Part shown: positions 52,903-61,485 of the stretch, in pieces
How the letters are laid out: each line of letters opens with the position of its first letter
How positions within the stretch are numbered: the first letter of the stretch is position 1
Assembly: GCA_027450165.1 (NCBI GenBank)
Contig: DAIDKE010000003.1
Span: forward strand, 62,001 to 126,000
Source: Candidatus Saccharimonadota bacterium
Lineage (GTDB): Bacteria > Patescibacteriota > Saccharimonadia > Saccharimonadales > Saccharimonadaceae
Length of the DNA: 64,000 bases
Direction: 5' to 3'
The notes under the pieces: generated by a model
Database searches by the model: none
The model's input: the letters and a program-made list of their open reading frames with translations, nothing else
Told to the model about the DNA's origin: nothing
Translations under genes and position numbers: made by a program

Positions 52903-53148
52903 ATGTACGACTACAGAATGATGAACGGTTACGGTTATGACCCGGCTTTTGGGTGGGTTATGATGTTGTTTTGGGGAGTATTATTTATCATCGCAATTTT
53001 AGTTACGGTGCGACTTGTGCGGGGCTACGACCACCACTATGGACGATCGCATAGGCACGCCGCCCTCGATATCGCCAAGGAGCGCTACGCCAAGGGTGAG
53101 ATCGACAAAGAGCAATTTGAACAGCTCAAAAAAGATTTAGAAAAATAA
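52903..53148 (+). CDS. SHOCT-domain membrane protein
   Basis: 81 residues: tyrosine/methionine-rich start (MYDYRMMNGYGYDP), one transmembrane helix (about 17-40), a histidine-rich juxtamembrane stretch (GYDHHYGRSHRHAA) and a C-terminal SHOCT motif (DIAKERYAKGEIDKEQFEQL). Proteins of this plan are common and of unknown function. ATAGGAGGA precedes the ATG at 52903; the longer upstream frame is unsupported. The Nudix gene starts two bases after its stop. Confidence 0.82.
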   Translation: MYDYRMMNGYGYDPAFGWVMMLFWGVLFIIAILVTVRLVRGYDHHYGRSHRHAALDIAKERYAKGEIDKEQFEQLKKDLEK

Positions 53149-53150
53149 CT

Positions 53151-53699
53151 ATGAGCGAAAAACGCGGTCAATGGGAAAAACTTTCATCTAAAGTTCTTCA
53201 TAAAAATCCCTTTTATTCCCTCGTAGAAGATAAGGTTATTAAACCTGATGGTTCAAGCGGTATCTACAACGTTATTGAAGGTATCAACGCTGTTTATATT
53301 GTCGCTCTAGATGAGGCTGACAATGTTTATTTAATCGGTCAGCATCGCTACACCAACAATAACTATTCCATCGAGGTACCGTGCGGACACATCGACAAGG
53401 GCGAGACGCCGCTTCAAGCCGCTAAACGCGAATTAACCGAAGAAACGGGTCTGGTTGCAACAAGCTGGAAATCACTTGGCGTAATCTACCCGTCTAATGG
53501 CATCGTCTGCGGACAGCATCACGTCTTCATCGCCAGGGGGCTAGCCGAGACCGACGACAACGACCAGGCGGAAGAAGGAATTACTAAGACGTACAAGGTT
53601 AAATTTACCGAAGCCATGGCTATGGTGAAAAACCGCAAAATCAGCGGTTCTGACGTTATTGCCTCTCTTACGCTTGCGGCCTTAGAACTTGGACTTTAG
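53151..53699 (+). CDS. Nudix hydrolase (ADP-ribose pyrophosphatase-like)
   Basis: 182 residues. The Nudix box is complete: GHIDKGETPLQAAKRELTEE followed by TGL. The preceding NVYLIGQHRYTNNNYSIEVP stretch and the downstream YPSNGIVCGQHHVFIA resemble ADP-ribose/NDP-sugar pyrophosphatases of the NudF group. It probably clears toxic nucleotide sugars. The start lies two bases after the SHOCT gene stop, so translation is likely coupled; no separate promoter is seen. Confidence 0.9.
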   Translation: MSEKRGQWEKLSSKVLHKNPFYSLVEDKVIKPDGSSGIYNVIEGINAVYIVALDEADNVYLIGQHRYTNNNYSIEVPCGHIDKGETPLQAAKRELTEETGLVATSWKSLGVIYPSNGIVCGQHHVFIARGLAETDDNDQAEEGITKTYKVKFTEAMAMVKNRKISGSDVIASLTLAALELGL

Positions 53700-53782
53700 A
53701 TTTCGTCGTTTTTCAGCTAATTTTAGACAAAACATGTTATTACTTGTAAGTAAGCATAAAAACAATTTAAGCGAGGGTATTT

Positions 53783-55048
53783 ATGTCTGACGACACCACT
53801 AATAAAGACGCTAAACCACAAGACGATAGCCAAACAATTGATATTCCTGAAAAACAATCTCCTAAAACTCCAGATGCACCGGCCGACGTCGCCACTAAGC
53901 CTAAGCACACCCACTCAGCCCGCAAGCCAAAGAATTTATACGTTGGTATTCTGTCGGCTGTCGGAACTGTAGTGGTTTTGGCAATTGGCGCAGCTGGCGG
54001 CATCGCCCTCGACCAAGCTTTTTCGAATAATTCTAATTCGGCCAATATATCGACTGTCGACGGCAATGGTACGGTCGTAAACCAAACCGGCTCAATTGCC
54101 GCCATCGCTGCCAAAGTTAGCCCAAGCGTAGTGTCGGTCTTAACGCAGACCCAGGCTTCGCCGAGCGCTTACGGCGCCGGAACTCAAGAAGGCGCTGGTA
54201 CCGGCATCATCGTCAGCAAAGATGGCTATATTATGACCAACAACCACGTTATCGACGGTGCTACATCGGTAACCGTTGTTGACAGCACCGGTCAGCAATA
54301 TAACAACGTTACCGTGATCGGCCGTGACCCGCTCAATGACATCGCCTTTTTAAAGGTCAATGGCAGCAGCAATAACTTCACTCCAGCCACTCTGGGCAAT
54401 AGCGCCACCATCCGTGTCGGCGAGCAAGTTATCGCCATTGGTAACGCCCTGGGTCAGTACAGCAACACCGTCACCAGCGGTATCGTTTCGGGTACCGGGC
54501 GACCAGTTACGGCCGGCGATTCAAACGGCCAGTCAACCGAATCACTAACCGACTTGATCCAAACCGATGCCTCGATTAACGCTGGTAACTCTGGTGGCCC
54601 ATTGGTTAACATGGCCGGCCAAGTTATTGGTATCGATACCGCCACCGTTACTGGAGCCAACGGCATTGGCTTCGCCATTCCAGTTAACTCCACCAAAGGT
54701 GTCCTCGAGGGTGTCTTACAAACTGGCAAAATCAGCCGCGCCTACCTGGGCCTAAGCTACCTCAGCATCACACCAGACGTAGTTCGCCAATTTAACCTCA
54801 ACACCAAGAGTGGCGCCTATGTCTACGCCAGCAGCGGTAACGCCATCGCTTCGGGCAGCCCAGCCGACAAAGCCGGTCTCAAATCTGGTGACATAATCAC
54901 TAAAGTCGACAACTATACTGTCGGTGTTGATGGTGGGCTAAGCAGCATCACCGGACTCTACCGCCCAGGCCAAACCGTCACTATCACCTATTTGCGCGGC
55001 AGTTCAACGCACACCGTTCAAGTTACCTTCAGCGCCTACGGTAGCTAG
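53783..55048 (+). CDS. HtrA/DegP-type serine protease with PDZ domain
   Basis: 421 residues: acidic/proline-containing cytoplasmic N-terminus (1-50), transmembrane anchor (about 52-75), trypsin-like domain (about 105-310) and one PDZ domain (about 320-418). The catalytic triad is visible: His in YIMTNNHVIDGA, Asp in DPLNDIAFLKV, Ser in INAGNSGGPLVN. It likely degrades or refolds misfolded proteins outside the membrane. GAGGG precedes the ATG at 53783. Single-gene unit, followed by a gene with its own leaderless promoter. Confidence 0.96.
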   Translation: MSDDTTNKDAKPQDDSQTIDIPEKQSPKTPDAPADVATKPKHTHSARKPKNLYVGILSAVGTVVVLAIGAAGGIALDQAFSNNSNSANISTVDGNGTVVNQTGSIAAIAAKVSPSVVSVLTQTQASPSAYGAGTQEGAGTGIIVSKDGYIMTNNHVIDGATSVTVVDSTGQQYNNVTVIGRDPLNDIAFLKVNGSSNNFTPATLGNSATIRVGEQVIAIGNALGQYSNTVTSGIVSGTGRPVTAGDSNGQSTESLTDLIQTDASINAGNSGGPLVNMAGQVIGIDTATVTGANGIGFAIPVNSTKGVLEGVLQTGKISRAYLGLSYLSITPDVVRQFNLNTKSGAYVYASSGNAIASGSPADKAGLKSGDIITKVDNYTVGVDGGLSSITGLYRPGQTVTITYLRGSSTHTVQVTFSAYGS

Positions 55049-55097
55049 TGATTCTGCTTAAGATTTACATCTGCGACTACTCTGTTATATTAATCGC

Positions 55098-55781
55098 ATG
55101 ACAGTGAAGGTCGACGTCGAAAAACTAACACACGGACTCGAAGACGGTATTGGACGCAACGAATCTTCAGATATCTTTATGTTGGACGTCTTTAGTCGGT
55201 TTCCAGTCGAACAAAGATTGCGGCTTACACCTTGCGGCTTAGTAGCAGCGGCTGTTGATGTCTATGCTCGCCGCGAAGGTTTTGAATCCCGACTTTTAAT
55301 ATCGTCACCAAACCTAAAACACAACCCAGAAGCACAGCATGTTATGGCAGCTATCGAGGACGATATCAATAACCCTACCGTAATTGACGCCTCGATTAGC
55401 CGCTTACTAGAGGATACAGGGTTGTCCGTGGCCTACGAGCAAGCAGCCCATCAAGAACTATTTCCTAAAGAGAAAATTATAGTTTTTGATTTATATAGTC
55501 CTCATACCGCAGTGAACTGGCTGGTATCGGCCGTAGAAAAATTTCGTAAAACGAGACATGCCCTGGCTTACAGCTCCTACTATACCTACATTGGCCCCGA
55601 CGGTGTCCCTTATTACGTTGGCGGCTCACTGTTTGACGAGTCTTCCGAAGAACTAAGGCAGATCTACGGCGCGTTCTATAATCCCGACAACCTTCAGACA
55701 TGGACACCACCTAAACACGTCATAGATGGCGCCGAGGCGGTAGCCGAAGCTATTCCACCCGGTGCTATCCAAATTGACTAG
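55098..55781 (+). CDS. Unknown protein, 227 residues
   Basis: Soluble alpha/beta-type protein with no recognised family. It has KEKIIVFDLYSPHTAVNWLV in the middle and YIGPDGVPYYVGGSLFDESS near the C-terminus. Only one cysteine (LTPCGLVAA) and no signal peptide. TGT-TATATT ends exactly six bases before the ATG at 55098 with no Shine-Dalgarno, a leaderless arrangement. It lies between htrA and a tRNA-Val/tRNA-Gly pair. Confidence 0.6.
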   Translation: MTVKVDVEKLTHGLEDGIGRNESSDIFMLDVFSRFPVEQRLRLTPCGLVAAAVDVYARREGFESRLLISSPNLKHNPEAQHVMAAIEDDINNPTVIDASISRLLEDTGLSVAYEQAAHQELFPKEKIIVFDLYSPHTAVNWLVSAVEKFRKTRHALAYSSYYTYIGPDGVPYYVGGSLFDESSEELRQIYGAFYNPDNLQTWTPPKHVIDGAEAVAEAIPPGAIQID

Positions 55782-55802
55782 TGATAATCATCTGTTTTAA
55801 GG

Positions 55803-55808
55803 TATAAT
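55803..55808 (+). promoter_or_regulatory. -10 element of the tRNA-Val/tRNA-Gly unit
   Basis: TATAAT ending 13 bases before the tRNA-Val 5' end. No -35 at normal spacing. Confidence 0.55.
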
Positions 55809-55821
55809 AGAAAATTGTTAC

Positions 55822-55898
55822 GGGCAATTAGCTCAGTTGGCTAGAGCGCACGATTCACATTCGTGAGGTCACAGGTTCAAGCCCTGTATTGCCCACCA
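55822..55898 (+). tRNA. tRNA-Val (anticodon CAC)
   Basis: 77 nt with encoded CCA. Acceptor GGGCAAT/ATTGCCC, anticodon loop TTCACAT, D-loop with GG and T-loop TTCAAGC, all canonical. Thirteen bases upstream of tRNA-Gly(CCC), likely cotranscribed. Confidence 0.95.
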
Positions 55899-55911
55899 TA
55901 ATATTATTTAC

Positions 55912-55987
55912 GCGGGTGTAGCTCAGCTGTTAGAGCGCTTCCTTCCCAAGGAAGAAGTCCAGGGTTAGAGTCCCTGTACCCGCACCA
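55912..55987 (+). tRNA. tRNA-Gly (anticodon CCC) with U19-A56
   Basis: 76 nt with encoded CCA, nearly identical to tRNA-Gly(GCC) at 51745 apart from the anticodon loop (TTCCCAA) and a few neighbours. It shares the D-loop AGCTGTTA (T19) and T-loop TTAGAGT (A56). Followed by a tandem AAAAGTTAGG repeat before the PAP2 gene. Confidence 0.92.
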
Positions 55988-56015
55988 AAAAGTTAGGATG
56001 AAAAGTTAGGGTGAT

Positions 56016-56519
56016 ATGAATTCAGTTATTGTTTTTTGTGCAATTTATCTTATTTTTGTAGTTGGACTAGTGGCGGCTGGTTATTGGCTAACCTTGCCAA
56101 AGAAGCAAAAAATATCCGTCGCGGTGTTCGGTATCATAACCCTGCTGGTGTCGTTTATTTTAGCTAAAATCGGCGGTGCTTTGTTTTACGATGCCCGACC
56201 GTTCGTGTCCGACCATGTTATGGCCCTATTTAAATACACCGCCGACAACGGTTTTCCGTCCGACCACACCTGGGTAACGGCAAGCGTTGCGCTGGCAATT
56301 CTTACAGTTTCCAAAAAATGGGGTATCGGCCTATTGGCTGGCTCGATTATTATTGGTGTGTCTAGGGTTTTGGCGAATGTCCACCACCCAATCGACATCA
56401 TCGCTAGCCTGGTGTTCGCAGCAATAGGCGGTGCTATCGCCTATTACGCGACACCTAAGATTTTGAACCGTCTAAGCAACAAGCGTTTCTTTGACACGTC
56501 GCGAAGTAAAGAAGTATAG
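56016..56519 (+). CDS. PAP2-family membrane phosphatase
   Basis: 167 residues, about five transmembrane helices. All three PAP2 motifs are visible: ALFYDARPFV (motif 1), NGFPSDHTWVTASVA (motif 2) and GVSRVLANVHHPIDI (motif 3, SRx5Hx3D). It may act as an undecaprenyl-pyrophosphate phosphatase (BcrC-like), recycling the cell-wall lipid carrier. GGTGAT precedes the ATG. It is immediately downstream of tRNA-Gly and its end overlaps the convergent gene by 48 bases. Confidence 0.88.
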   Translation: MNSVIVFCAIYLIFVVGLVAAGYWLTLPKKQKISVAVFGIITLLVSFILAKIGGALFYDARPFVSDHVMALFKYTADNGFPSDHTWVTASVALAILTVSKKWGIGLLAGSIIIGVSRVLANVHHPIDIIASLVFAAIGGAIAYYATPKILNRLSNKRFFDTSRSKEV

Positions 56520-57029
56520 CGCATATAGGCCATAGATCACTAGGGTAAAAACGATACTAGCAATAAGGCTGACGGCTGAATCATTTTTGTTTGAAGCGAA
56601 GTTAACAATGTTCTCTAGTATGGTGTAAAAAGCACCCAAGGCGAGAGTGCCGATGGCCAACCATTTGCCAAGCTTCTTTTGCATAGCTACAAACACGACA
56701 GTCGTAAAGAAGGCGGCGGCAAGGATCGGCGCAAAGATCGCGCTAATAATAGAGTCGGCACTGGCGCTGACCGAAATTGAAGTAAAGAATACGCCTAGGT
56801 AGCCAAGACCGGCCAAAGCAAAGCCGATCGTAAATACTAGCAACCAACCCTTAATGCCCTTAAGCGATTCGGCGTGAACAACGTACTGCACCGGTGCGGC
56901 TTGCGGCTGACCGAAATATTGCTGATTAACCGGCTGCTGTTGGTAGGGTGTACTCGGCGCAACCGGAGCCGGTCCGTACGTCTGCTGCGGCTGAGTTTGG
57001 TTTTCTGGCTGAGACTTGTCTTCTGGCAT
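56472..57029 (-). CDS. Proline/glutamine-rich four-helix membrane protein (DUF2569-like)
   Basis: 185 residues: P/Q-rich N-terminal cytoplasmic stretch (about 1-50, TPYQQQPVNQQYFGQPQ), then LKGIKGWLLVFTIGFALAG, which resembles the DUF2569 opening, and four transmembrane helices. Function unknown. GAGGG precedes the ATG at 57029. The last 16 codons overlap the convergent PAP2 gene. Confidence 0.65.
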   Translation of the reverse strand: MPEDKSQPENQTQPQQTYGPAPVAPSTPYQQQPVNQQYFGQPQAAPVQYVVHAESLKGIKGWLLVFTIGFALAGLGYLGVFFTSISVSASADSIISAIFAPILAAAFFTTVVFVAMQKKLGKWLAIGTLALGAFYTILENIVNFASNKNDSAVSLIASIVFTLVIYGLYALYFFTSRRVKETLVA

Positions 57030-57163
57030 AATACCCTCGTATTTGATTATTTTGTCCTAATAATTTTCAGTATAACACAAGCAAGTTCGGCGTCCATTAG
57101 TATTATTGCGGCCGCCCGGGTTGTCCTGTATTATCTAGTAATAACCATAAGCAAAATAACAAA

Positions 57164-58549
57164 ATGACAAAACTGCTCGGCTTCGCCAGATTCCGTAAAA
57201 CCTTTGACCGCGACGTGCGCAAGACTGAGCGCCAGGCTGTTAGCATTACCAAAAGTATTATTAATCGGCGGCGCTATAACCGTTTTATACGCATTTTGGG
57301 GCCTGGCATTATCACTGGTGCCGCCGACGATGATCCGTCGGGAATCGCTACCTATTCACAAGCTGGCGCCGGGCATGGACTGGGTCTTTTGTGGGCTTTT
57401 CCGCTCATGTTGCCACTGCTCATGGCCGTTCAGGAAAGCTGCGCCCGCATCGGCGCGATTACCGGCAAGGGTTTAGCAGCGGTCATTAAAGAAAACTATA
57501 GTCGCAAATTGCTTTATATGTCGGTGGCGCTGGTAGTTGTCGCCAACACCATAAACATTGGCGCCGACCTGGGTGCTATGGCCGCCACAACCCAATTGTT
57601 TGTGAATATTCCGTTTGTTGTGCTATCGATTTTTTATGCGGTTGTCATTATTTTGCTGGTGATTTTTGTTAATTATCGAACCTATGCCAAAATTCTTAAA
57701 TGGCTGGCTATTACGCTGCTGGCCTACCCTTTGACGGCCTTTTTAACAAATCAAGATTGGGGCCAAGTTTTCGCTCACACCTTTACAACTGTGCCGTCGA
57801 TGGACTTTAACACGATATATCTGTTTGTCGGTATTTTAGGAACCACAATTTCGCCTTACCTGTTTTTCTGGGACACCTCGGAACAAGTTGAGGAAGAAAT
57901 TTCGAAGCACAATATGAAGCAAATTCGCTCGGTACCAGAGGCGACTCGGCGCTATTTGCATAAACTGCGCATCGATAATTTCGTTGGCATGGGCCTAGCG
58001 AACGTCACAGCCTGGTTCATTGTTATCGCCTGTGCGGCAACCTTGAACCACAGTGGCATCACCCAAATCAACACTGCCGCCGACGCTGCCCGCGCTCTAG
58101 AGCCGTTAGTGAATGGCTTTCCGAACGCCGGTTTGATAGCCAAGCTGATCTTTTCGGTTGGTATTATCGGGCTTGGACTGCTGGCGGTGCCGGTTTTGGC
58201 TGGATCTTCGTCGTACGCCATTACCGAGGCCATCGGTTGGAGAGAAGGCCTGTACCGCAAATTTAAACGAGCCGCTGGTTTTTACGGTGTTATCATCGCC
58301 GCCACTGCCGTTGGACTATTGATTAATTTCTTAAATATCGATCCGATTGCCGCCTTAATTTTTACGGCCGTATTTAACGGTATCGCGTCGGTACCACTGT
58401 TATTTATGCTGATTAAGATCGGTAACAATCGTGCAATTATGGGCGATTATCGCAACGGACGTTGGTCAAAGATTGGCATTTGGTTAGCGCTAATAGTTAT
58501 GACCGCCTCGGTCTTGGCGCTATTCTACTCGTTGGTTACACCACACTAA
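57164..58549 (+). CDS. NRAMP-related metal ion transporter with divergent metal site
   Basis: 461 residues, about 11 transmembrane helices. The N-terminal ILGPGIITGAADDDPSGIA matches the first unwound helix of NRAMP proteins, but DPGN is replaced by DPSG. The sixth-helix motif, normally with a metal-binding MPH, reads GTTISPYLFFWDTSEQ here, without methionine or histidine. Loss of the methionine is a feature of NRAMP-related magnesium transporters (NRMT), so the substrate may be a harder ion than Mn or Fe. It probably uses an ion gradient. The stop overlaps the convergent LCP gene by four bases. Confidence 0.82.
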   Translation: MTKLLGFARFRKTFDRDVRKTERQAVSITKSIINRRRYNRFIRILGPGIITGAADDDPSGIATYSQAGAGHGLGLLWAFPLMLPLLMAVQESCARIGAITGKGLAAVIKENYSRKLLYMSVALVVVANTINIGADLGAMAATTQLFVNIPFVVLSIFYAVVIILLVIFVNYRTYAKILKWLAITLLAYPLTAFLTNQDWGQVFAHTFTTVPSMDFNTIYLFVGILGTTISPYLFFWDTSEQVEEEISKHNMKQIRSVPEATRRYLHKLRIDNFVGMGLANVTAWFIVIACAATLNHSGITQINTAADAARALEPLVNGFPNAGLIAKLIFSVGIIGLGLLAVPVLAGSSSYAITEAIGWREGLYRKFKRAAGFYGVIIAATAVGLLINFLNIDPIAALIFTAVFNGIASVPLLFMLIKIGNNRAIMGDYRNGRWSKIGIWLALIVMTASVLALFYSLVTPH

Positions 58550-60366
58550 TTATTAGTTGACGTACTATTGATGATGATCACGAAGTCGCTGTCCGATGTC
58601 ACACCGTCTGGCAGTGGGCTGGTTGTAGCGGTTACGCCGAGTTCTTTTTGCAGGGCCGCTAGGGTCTTTGGCTTGGCGCCATTAGAGTGATCGTAAATCG
58701 TGTATTCGCCAGAACCGGCAGCGCTACTTGGGGCGTCACCGATATCGGCTACGGTGTAACCTTCTTTTTCAAATTTGGTCTGCAAATTACCGGCCGCACC
58801 CGCGACACCAGAGGCGTTATAGATTGACACGTTGGCCGCCTCACTCACGACCGGGTTGGTCGACATTTGTTTGGCGAGGTACGAAATTATGTCATTGTAG
58901 TCCTGCGTGCCAGCAAGCGGCACCACCACGCTCTGACCATCGATCATGCCGGTTGTCACGACCGAATGGCCGTCATCTACCAGACTAACTGACTTGATGT
59001 TGCTGGTCTGGATTTTGTGCGCGGCATCGAGCAGTGTTTTAATTTCGCCGCCAGACAAGCTCATTGATATGTTGTTACCAAAGGCATCGAGCAGATTGTT
59101 GAGGGCCAACGGGTTTGCCAACACGCTAGCAGTGGTGGCTTTTTTCTGCAAAGCAGTTAGAATCTTTTGCTGGTTCATCTGGCGGTCAAAATCGCCGCGT
59201 GCCAGACCAAAGTCGCGATAAGAATACAAACCAGCATCGCCCCTGGCGCGAGCCAAGAAAAGAGCCTGAGTCCCGTCTATATGATATGTACCATCTTTTG
59301 GATAATAAACGTTCTTACAGGTATAAGGACCATTCGGACAGTCCCAGTCAAAGTTGGTGTCATAAATACCGCTGGCGCCATCGCCGACAATATTAACGTC
59401 AATACCACCAACGGCGTTAACCGTATCGCGTAGCACCGTATAGTTAGCGTGCACGTAGTATTGCGGTGTAATACCGGTCACTGTCGCAACCGTTTGCATC
59501 AAGGCTTCGGCTCCGGCTTGGTCGGTCTGCTTATAGTCGCTGCCCGGGTTAGAGCCGCTGTTGATCAAGCCCGAGGCACACTCGTAAACAGCGTTTATCT
59601 TAGCGTTGTTGCCGACTTCACAGTTATCAACCGCCACCCACAAGTCACGTGGAATACTCACCATGCGGACCGTTTCGGCCTTTTGATCCAGGCTAACCAG
59701 TAAAATTGAGTCGGTTAGCCATAAACCACCACCGCCATCGGCTTGTTGGTGAGCGGCGTCATCTTGCGAAGTACCGAATACTAAAATATTAGTTCGCCCC
59801 TGATCGTCGGTTTTGAGCGGCGTACCGGGTGTAATCAAGCTAAGGATATTACCGCCGTTAAACACACCGTTCGAGACAAAGAAGGCTTTGGCTGCCAAAA
59901 AGCCGCCAACTCCAACCACAGCTAAAATAACCAGCGTAATTGGCCAAAAAATCAATTTCTTGCGCCTGCTCCAGCGCTTTTTAGGTGGTTTATCGCCACC
60001 GCGGCGACCGCCGCCAATGCCAGAACGTCGGTTTTTGTCATCTCGACGACGGCGCGAGCGGTGAAAACCGAATCTGCGCTTTTTGACGTTAGCGCCAGGG
60101 ATATCACCATCCGACAAGGCGCTCAAAGAAGCGCGCAAATCATCATCAATTTCTGGCTGCTCACCGACCCCAGAGAAATTAGCATCTACCTGCGACTGAC
60201 TTGGTCGCAGTGCCGGATAATCATTAATCATTGAACGACGCGGCGCCTCAGTTGGTGCCGAAGATAGCTGCGGACGACCCACAGATGGCCGACCGGCCGA
60301 AGGCAACTCTACACGAGGCCGTCGACGGACGAATCCGTCAATATTGGTGTACTGATTAGACTTCAT
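58546..60366 (-). CDS. LytR-CpsA-Psr (LCP) family protein with LytR_C domain
   Basis: 606 residues: long polar N-terminal region (1-130, basic, RRSRRRRDDKNRRSG), transmembrane helix (about 135-160), LCP domain (about 185-430) with TDSILLVSLDQKAETVRMVS followed by IPRDLW and the arginine-rich FLARARGDAGLYSYRDFGLA, and a C-terminal LytR_C domain (about 500-600, VSIYNASGVAGAAGNL). LCP enzymes attach undecaprenyl-linked glycopolymers to peptidoglycan or proteins outside the membrane. The family members in this lineage may decorate the thin wall used in contact with host cells. Confidence 0.92.
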   Translation of the reverse strand: MKSNQYTNIDGFVRRRPRVELPSAGRPSVGRPQLSSAPTEAPRRSMINDYPALRPSQSQVDANFSGVGEQPEIDDDLRASLSALSDGDIPGANVKKRRFGFHRSRRRRDDKNRRSGIGGGRRGGDKPPKKRWSRRKKLIFWPITLVILAVVGVGGFLAAKAFFVSNGVFNGGNILSLITPGTPLKTDDQGRTNILVFGTSQDDAAHQQADGGGGLWLTDSILLVSLDQKAETVRMVSIPRDLWVAVDNCEVGNNAKINAVYECASGLINSGSNPGSDYKQTDQAGAEALMQTVATVTGITPQYYVHANYTVLRDTVNAVGGIDVNIVGDGASGIYDTNFDWDCPNGPYTCKNVYYPKDGTYHIDGTQALFLARARGDAGLYSYRDFGLARGDFDRQMNQQKILTALQKKATTASVLANPLALNNLLDAFGNNISMSLSGGEIKTLLDAAHKIQTSNIKSVSLVDDGHSVVTTGMIDGQSVVVPLAGTQDYNDIISYLAKQMSTNPVVSEAANVSIYNASGVAGAAGNLQTKFEKEGYTVADIGDAPSSAAGSGEYTIYDHSNGAKPKTLAALQKELGVTATTSPLPDGVTSDSDFVIIINSTSTNN

Positions 60367-60404
60367 AATCGCTCATCTAAGTATGCCAGTAGCGCTTAAT
60401 TTGG

Positions 60405-61079
60405 TCAATCGTCATTGCTGACGAAACTTGCCTTTTTGCGGTTCCAGCGCTTGATCAACAGATCAATTATTAAACCGATGACTATGCCGCCAATCACGCC
60501 CATCGTAATCGCCATCACCGGATGACCTTCAAATATTCTACCAGCACCTATACCAATGATGGTCGAGAAAACTGACCAACTGATAGCGGCAAAAGCCGTC
60601 AGAGCCATAAAGCGGCGGCGTGGATAGCGCAGCGCCCCGGCGGTCATATTTACCGCCACCCGGCCAACCGGTATATATCGAGCCGCAATAATAAACGACG
60701 AACCTTGATTTTTTAGTGCCGATTCGGCCCAATCCAATACAGCCCTAGCTTGTGGTCGACGAAAAATCAGCAAATCCCTGGTCTTCACCCGACTACCTAT
60801 AAAATAGGCTATCTGGTCACCGCTAAAAGCACCCAGCGCGGCGCAGACAACAACCACCCACAAAGCCGGCGACCCCGCCGAAACCGATAAAGACGCTAGG
60901 GCGATAATAAACGATTCACTAGGAATCGGCGGGAAGAAGCCATCAATCGCCGCAAACAAAAAACCAATCAAAAATACCAGAGCGTCGTTCATCTGGCCAA
61001 AGTTAATATCGCTCAGCCCAAACAAACTGTCGCCCGCGGCAGCAAAAAAACTAAAATCGAACAAATTCAAAAGTAACAC
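60405..61079 (-). CDS. DedA-family membrane protein
   Basis: 224 residues from a GTG at 61079. FFPPIPSESFIIALASLSV and GAFSGDQIAYFIGSRV, then FIIAARYIPVGRVAVNMTAG, are diagnostic for DedA/SNARE-associated proteins, which act as lipid scramblases or undecaprenyl-phosphate flippases. The start is uncertain: GTG at 61079 lies ten bases after CATAAT, ATG at 60992 would cut the first helix, and the longest frame from 61148 runs into a terminator. Confidence 0.85.
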   Translation of the reverse strand: MLLLNLFDFSFFAAAGDSLFGLSDINFGQMNDALVFLIGFLFAAIDGFFPPIPSESFIIALASLSVSAGSPALWVVVVCAALGAFSGDQIAYFIGSRVKTRDLLIFRRPQARAVLDWAESALKNQGSSFIIAARYIPVGRVAVNMTAGALRYPRRRFMALTAFAAISWSVFSTIIGIGAGRIFEGHPVMAITMGVIGGIVIGLIIDLLIKRWNRKKASFVSNDD

Positions 61080-61135
61080 GCTACTACTTATTATGAAGTA
61101 CTTGCGGCAAACAAACAACCGCCTCGCCAATAAAT

Positions 61136-61161
61136 AAAAACCCGACAATCAACTTGTCGGG
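61136..61161 (-). terminator. Terminator downstream of the tRNA-Phe remnant
   Basis: CCCGACAA (61141-61148) and TTGTCGGG (61154-61161) with a five-base loop, followed on the minus strand by TTTTTATTTATT. It presumably belonged to the original tRNA-Phe transcript. Confidence 0.85.
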
Positions 61162-61175
61162 AATCATTAACTATT

Positions 61176-61220
61176 TGGTGGCGCCACCTGGATTTGAACC
61201 AGGGACACAAGGCTCTTCAG
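61176..61220 (-). pseudogene. 3' half of tRNA-Phe (GAA), cut at the anticodon loop
   Basis: On the minus strand CTGAAGA (anticodon loop with GAA), GCCTT, a five-base variable loop, CCTGG-TTCAAAT-CCAGG and TGGCGCC-A-CCA form the 3' half of a tRNA with A73. The matching 5' half (AAGGC before the loop and GGCGCCA acceptor) is absent: sequence beyond 61220 is GC-rich foreign DNA. It marks an element boundary or assembly join. Confidence 0.65.
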
Positions 61221-61371
61221 TTCGGCTCCCACACCTTACGGACTCCTGCCCACCCCCGATATCACACGGCTTCACACACGCACGCGCAGGCACATTCTCG
61301 GCCTCGTTGCCGTCAAATGCTGCCGTCAAGAACCCACGGAGGCAGATCGGGACACCACGCTCGTCGAACTG

Positions 61372-61485
61372 GTGATCCTGCGCCATGAACTTCGGGCCGC
61401 CCTCACCCAGAAGCTCCGGCGCCTGTCCTTCCCCCTGAACCTGCTCCCGTCAACGCCGCTGACCGAAACCAAGGAGGCCGCATGA
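61372..61485 (+). CDS. Possible small ORF coupled to the recombinase
   Basis: An open frame ending in TGA that overlaps the recombinase ATG (ATGA at 61482-61485). From the only plausible start, GTG 61372, it gives 37 residues with the helical VILRHELRAALTQKLRRL. The frame stays open further upstream without a start codon. It could be the end of a longer gene or an excisionase-type small protein; neither can be shown. The rest of 61221-61371 holds no feature seen. Confidence 0.25.
   Translation: MILRHELRAALTQKLRRLSFPLNLLPSTPLTETKEAA

Noticed and set aside
55987-56015. Tandem AAAAGTTAGG repeat before the PAP2 gene as a regulatory site
   Set aside because: Only two copies, one of which supplies the ribosome binding region; too little to support regulation.
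61176-61481. Group I intron splitting tRNA-Phe at the anticodon loop
   Set aside because: No intron core elements were seen, the composition change continues through a recombinase on the other strand, and no 5' tRNA half follows in the window.
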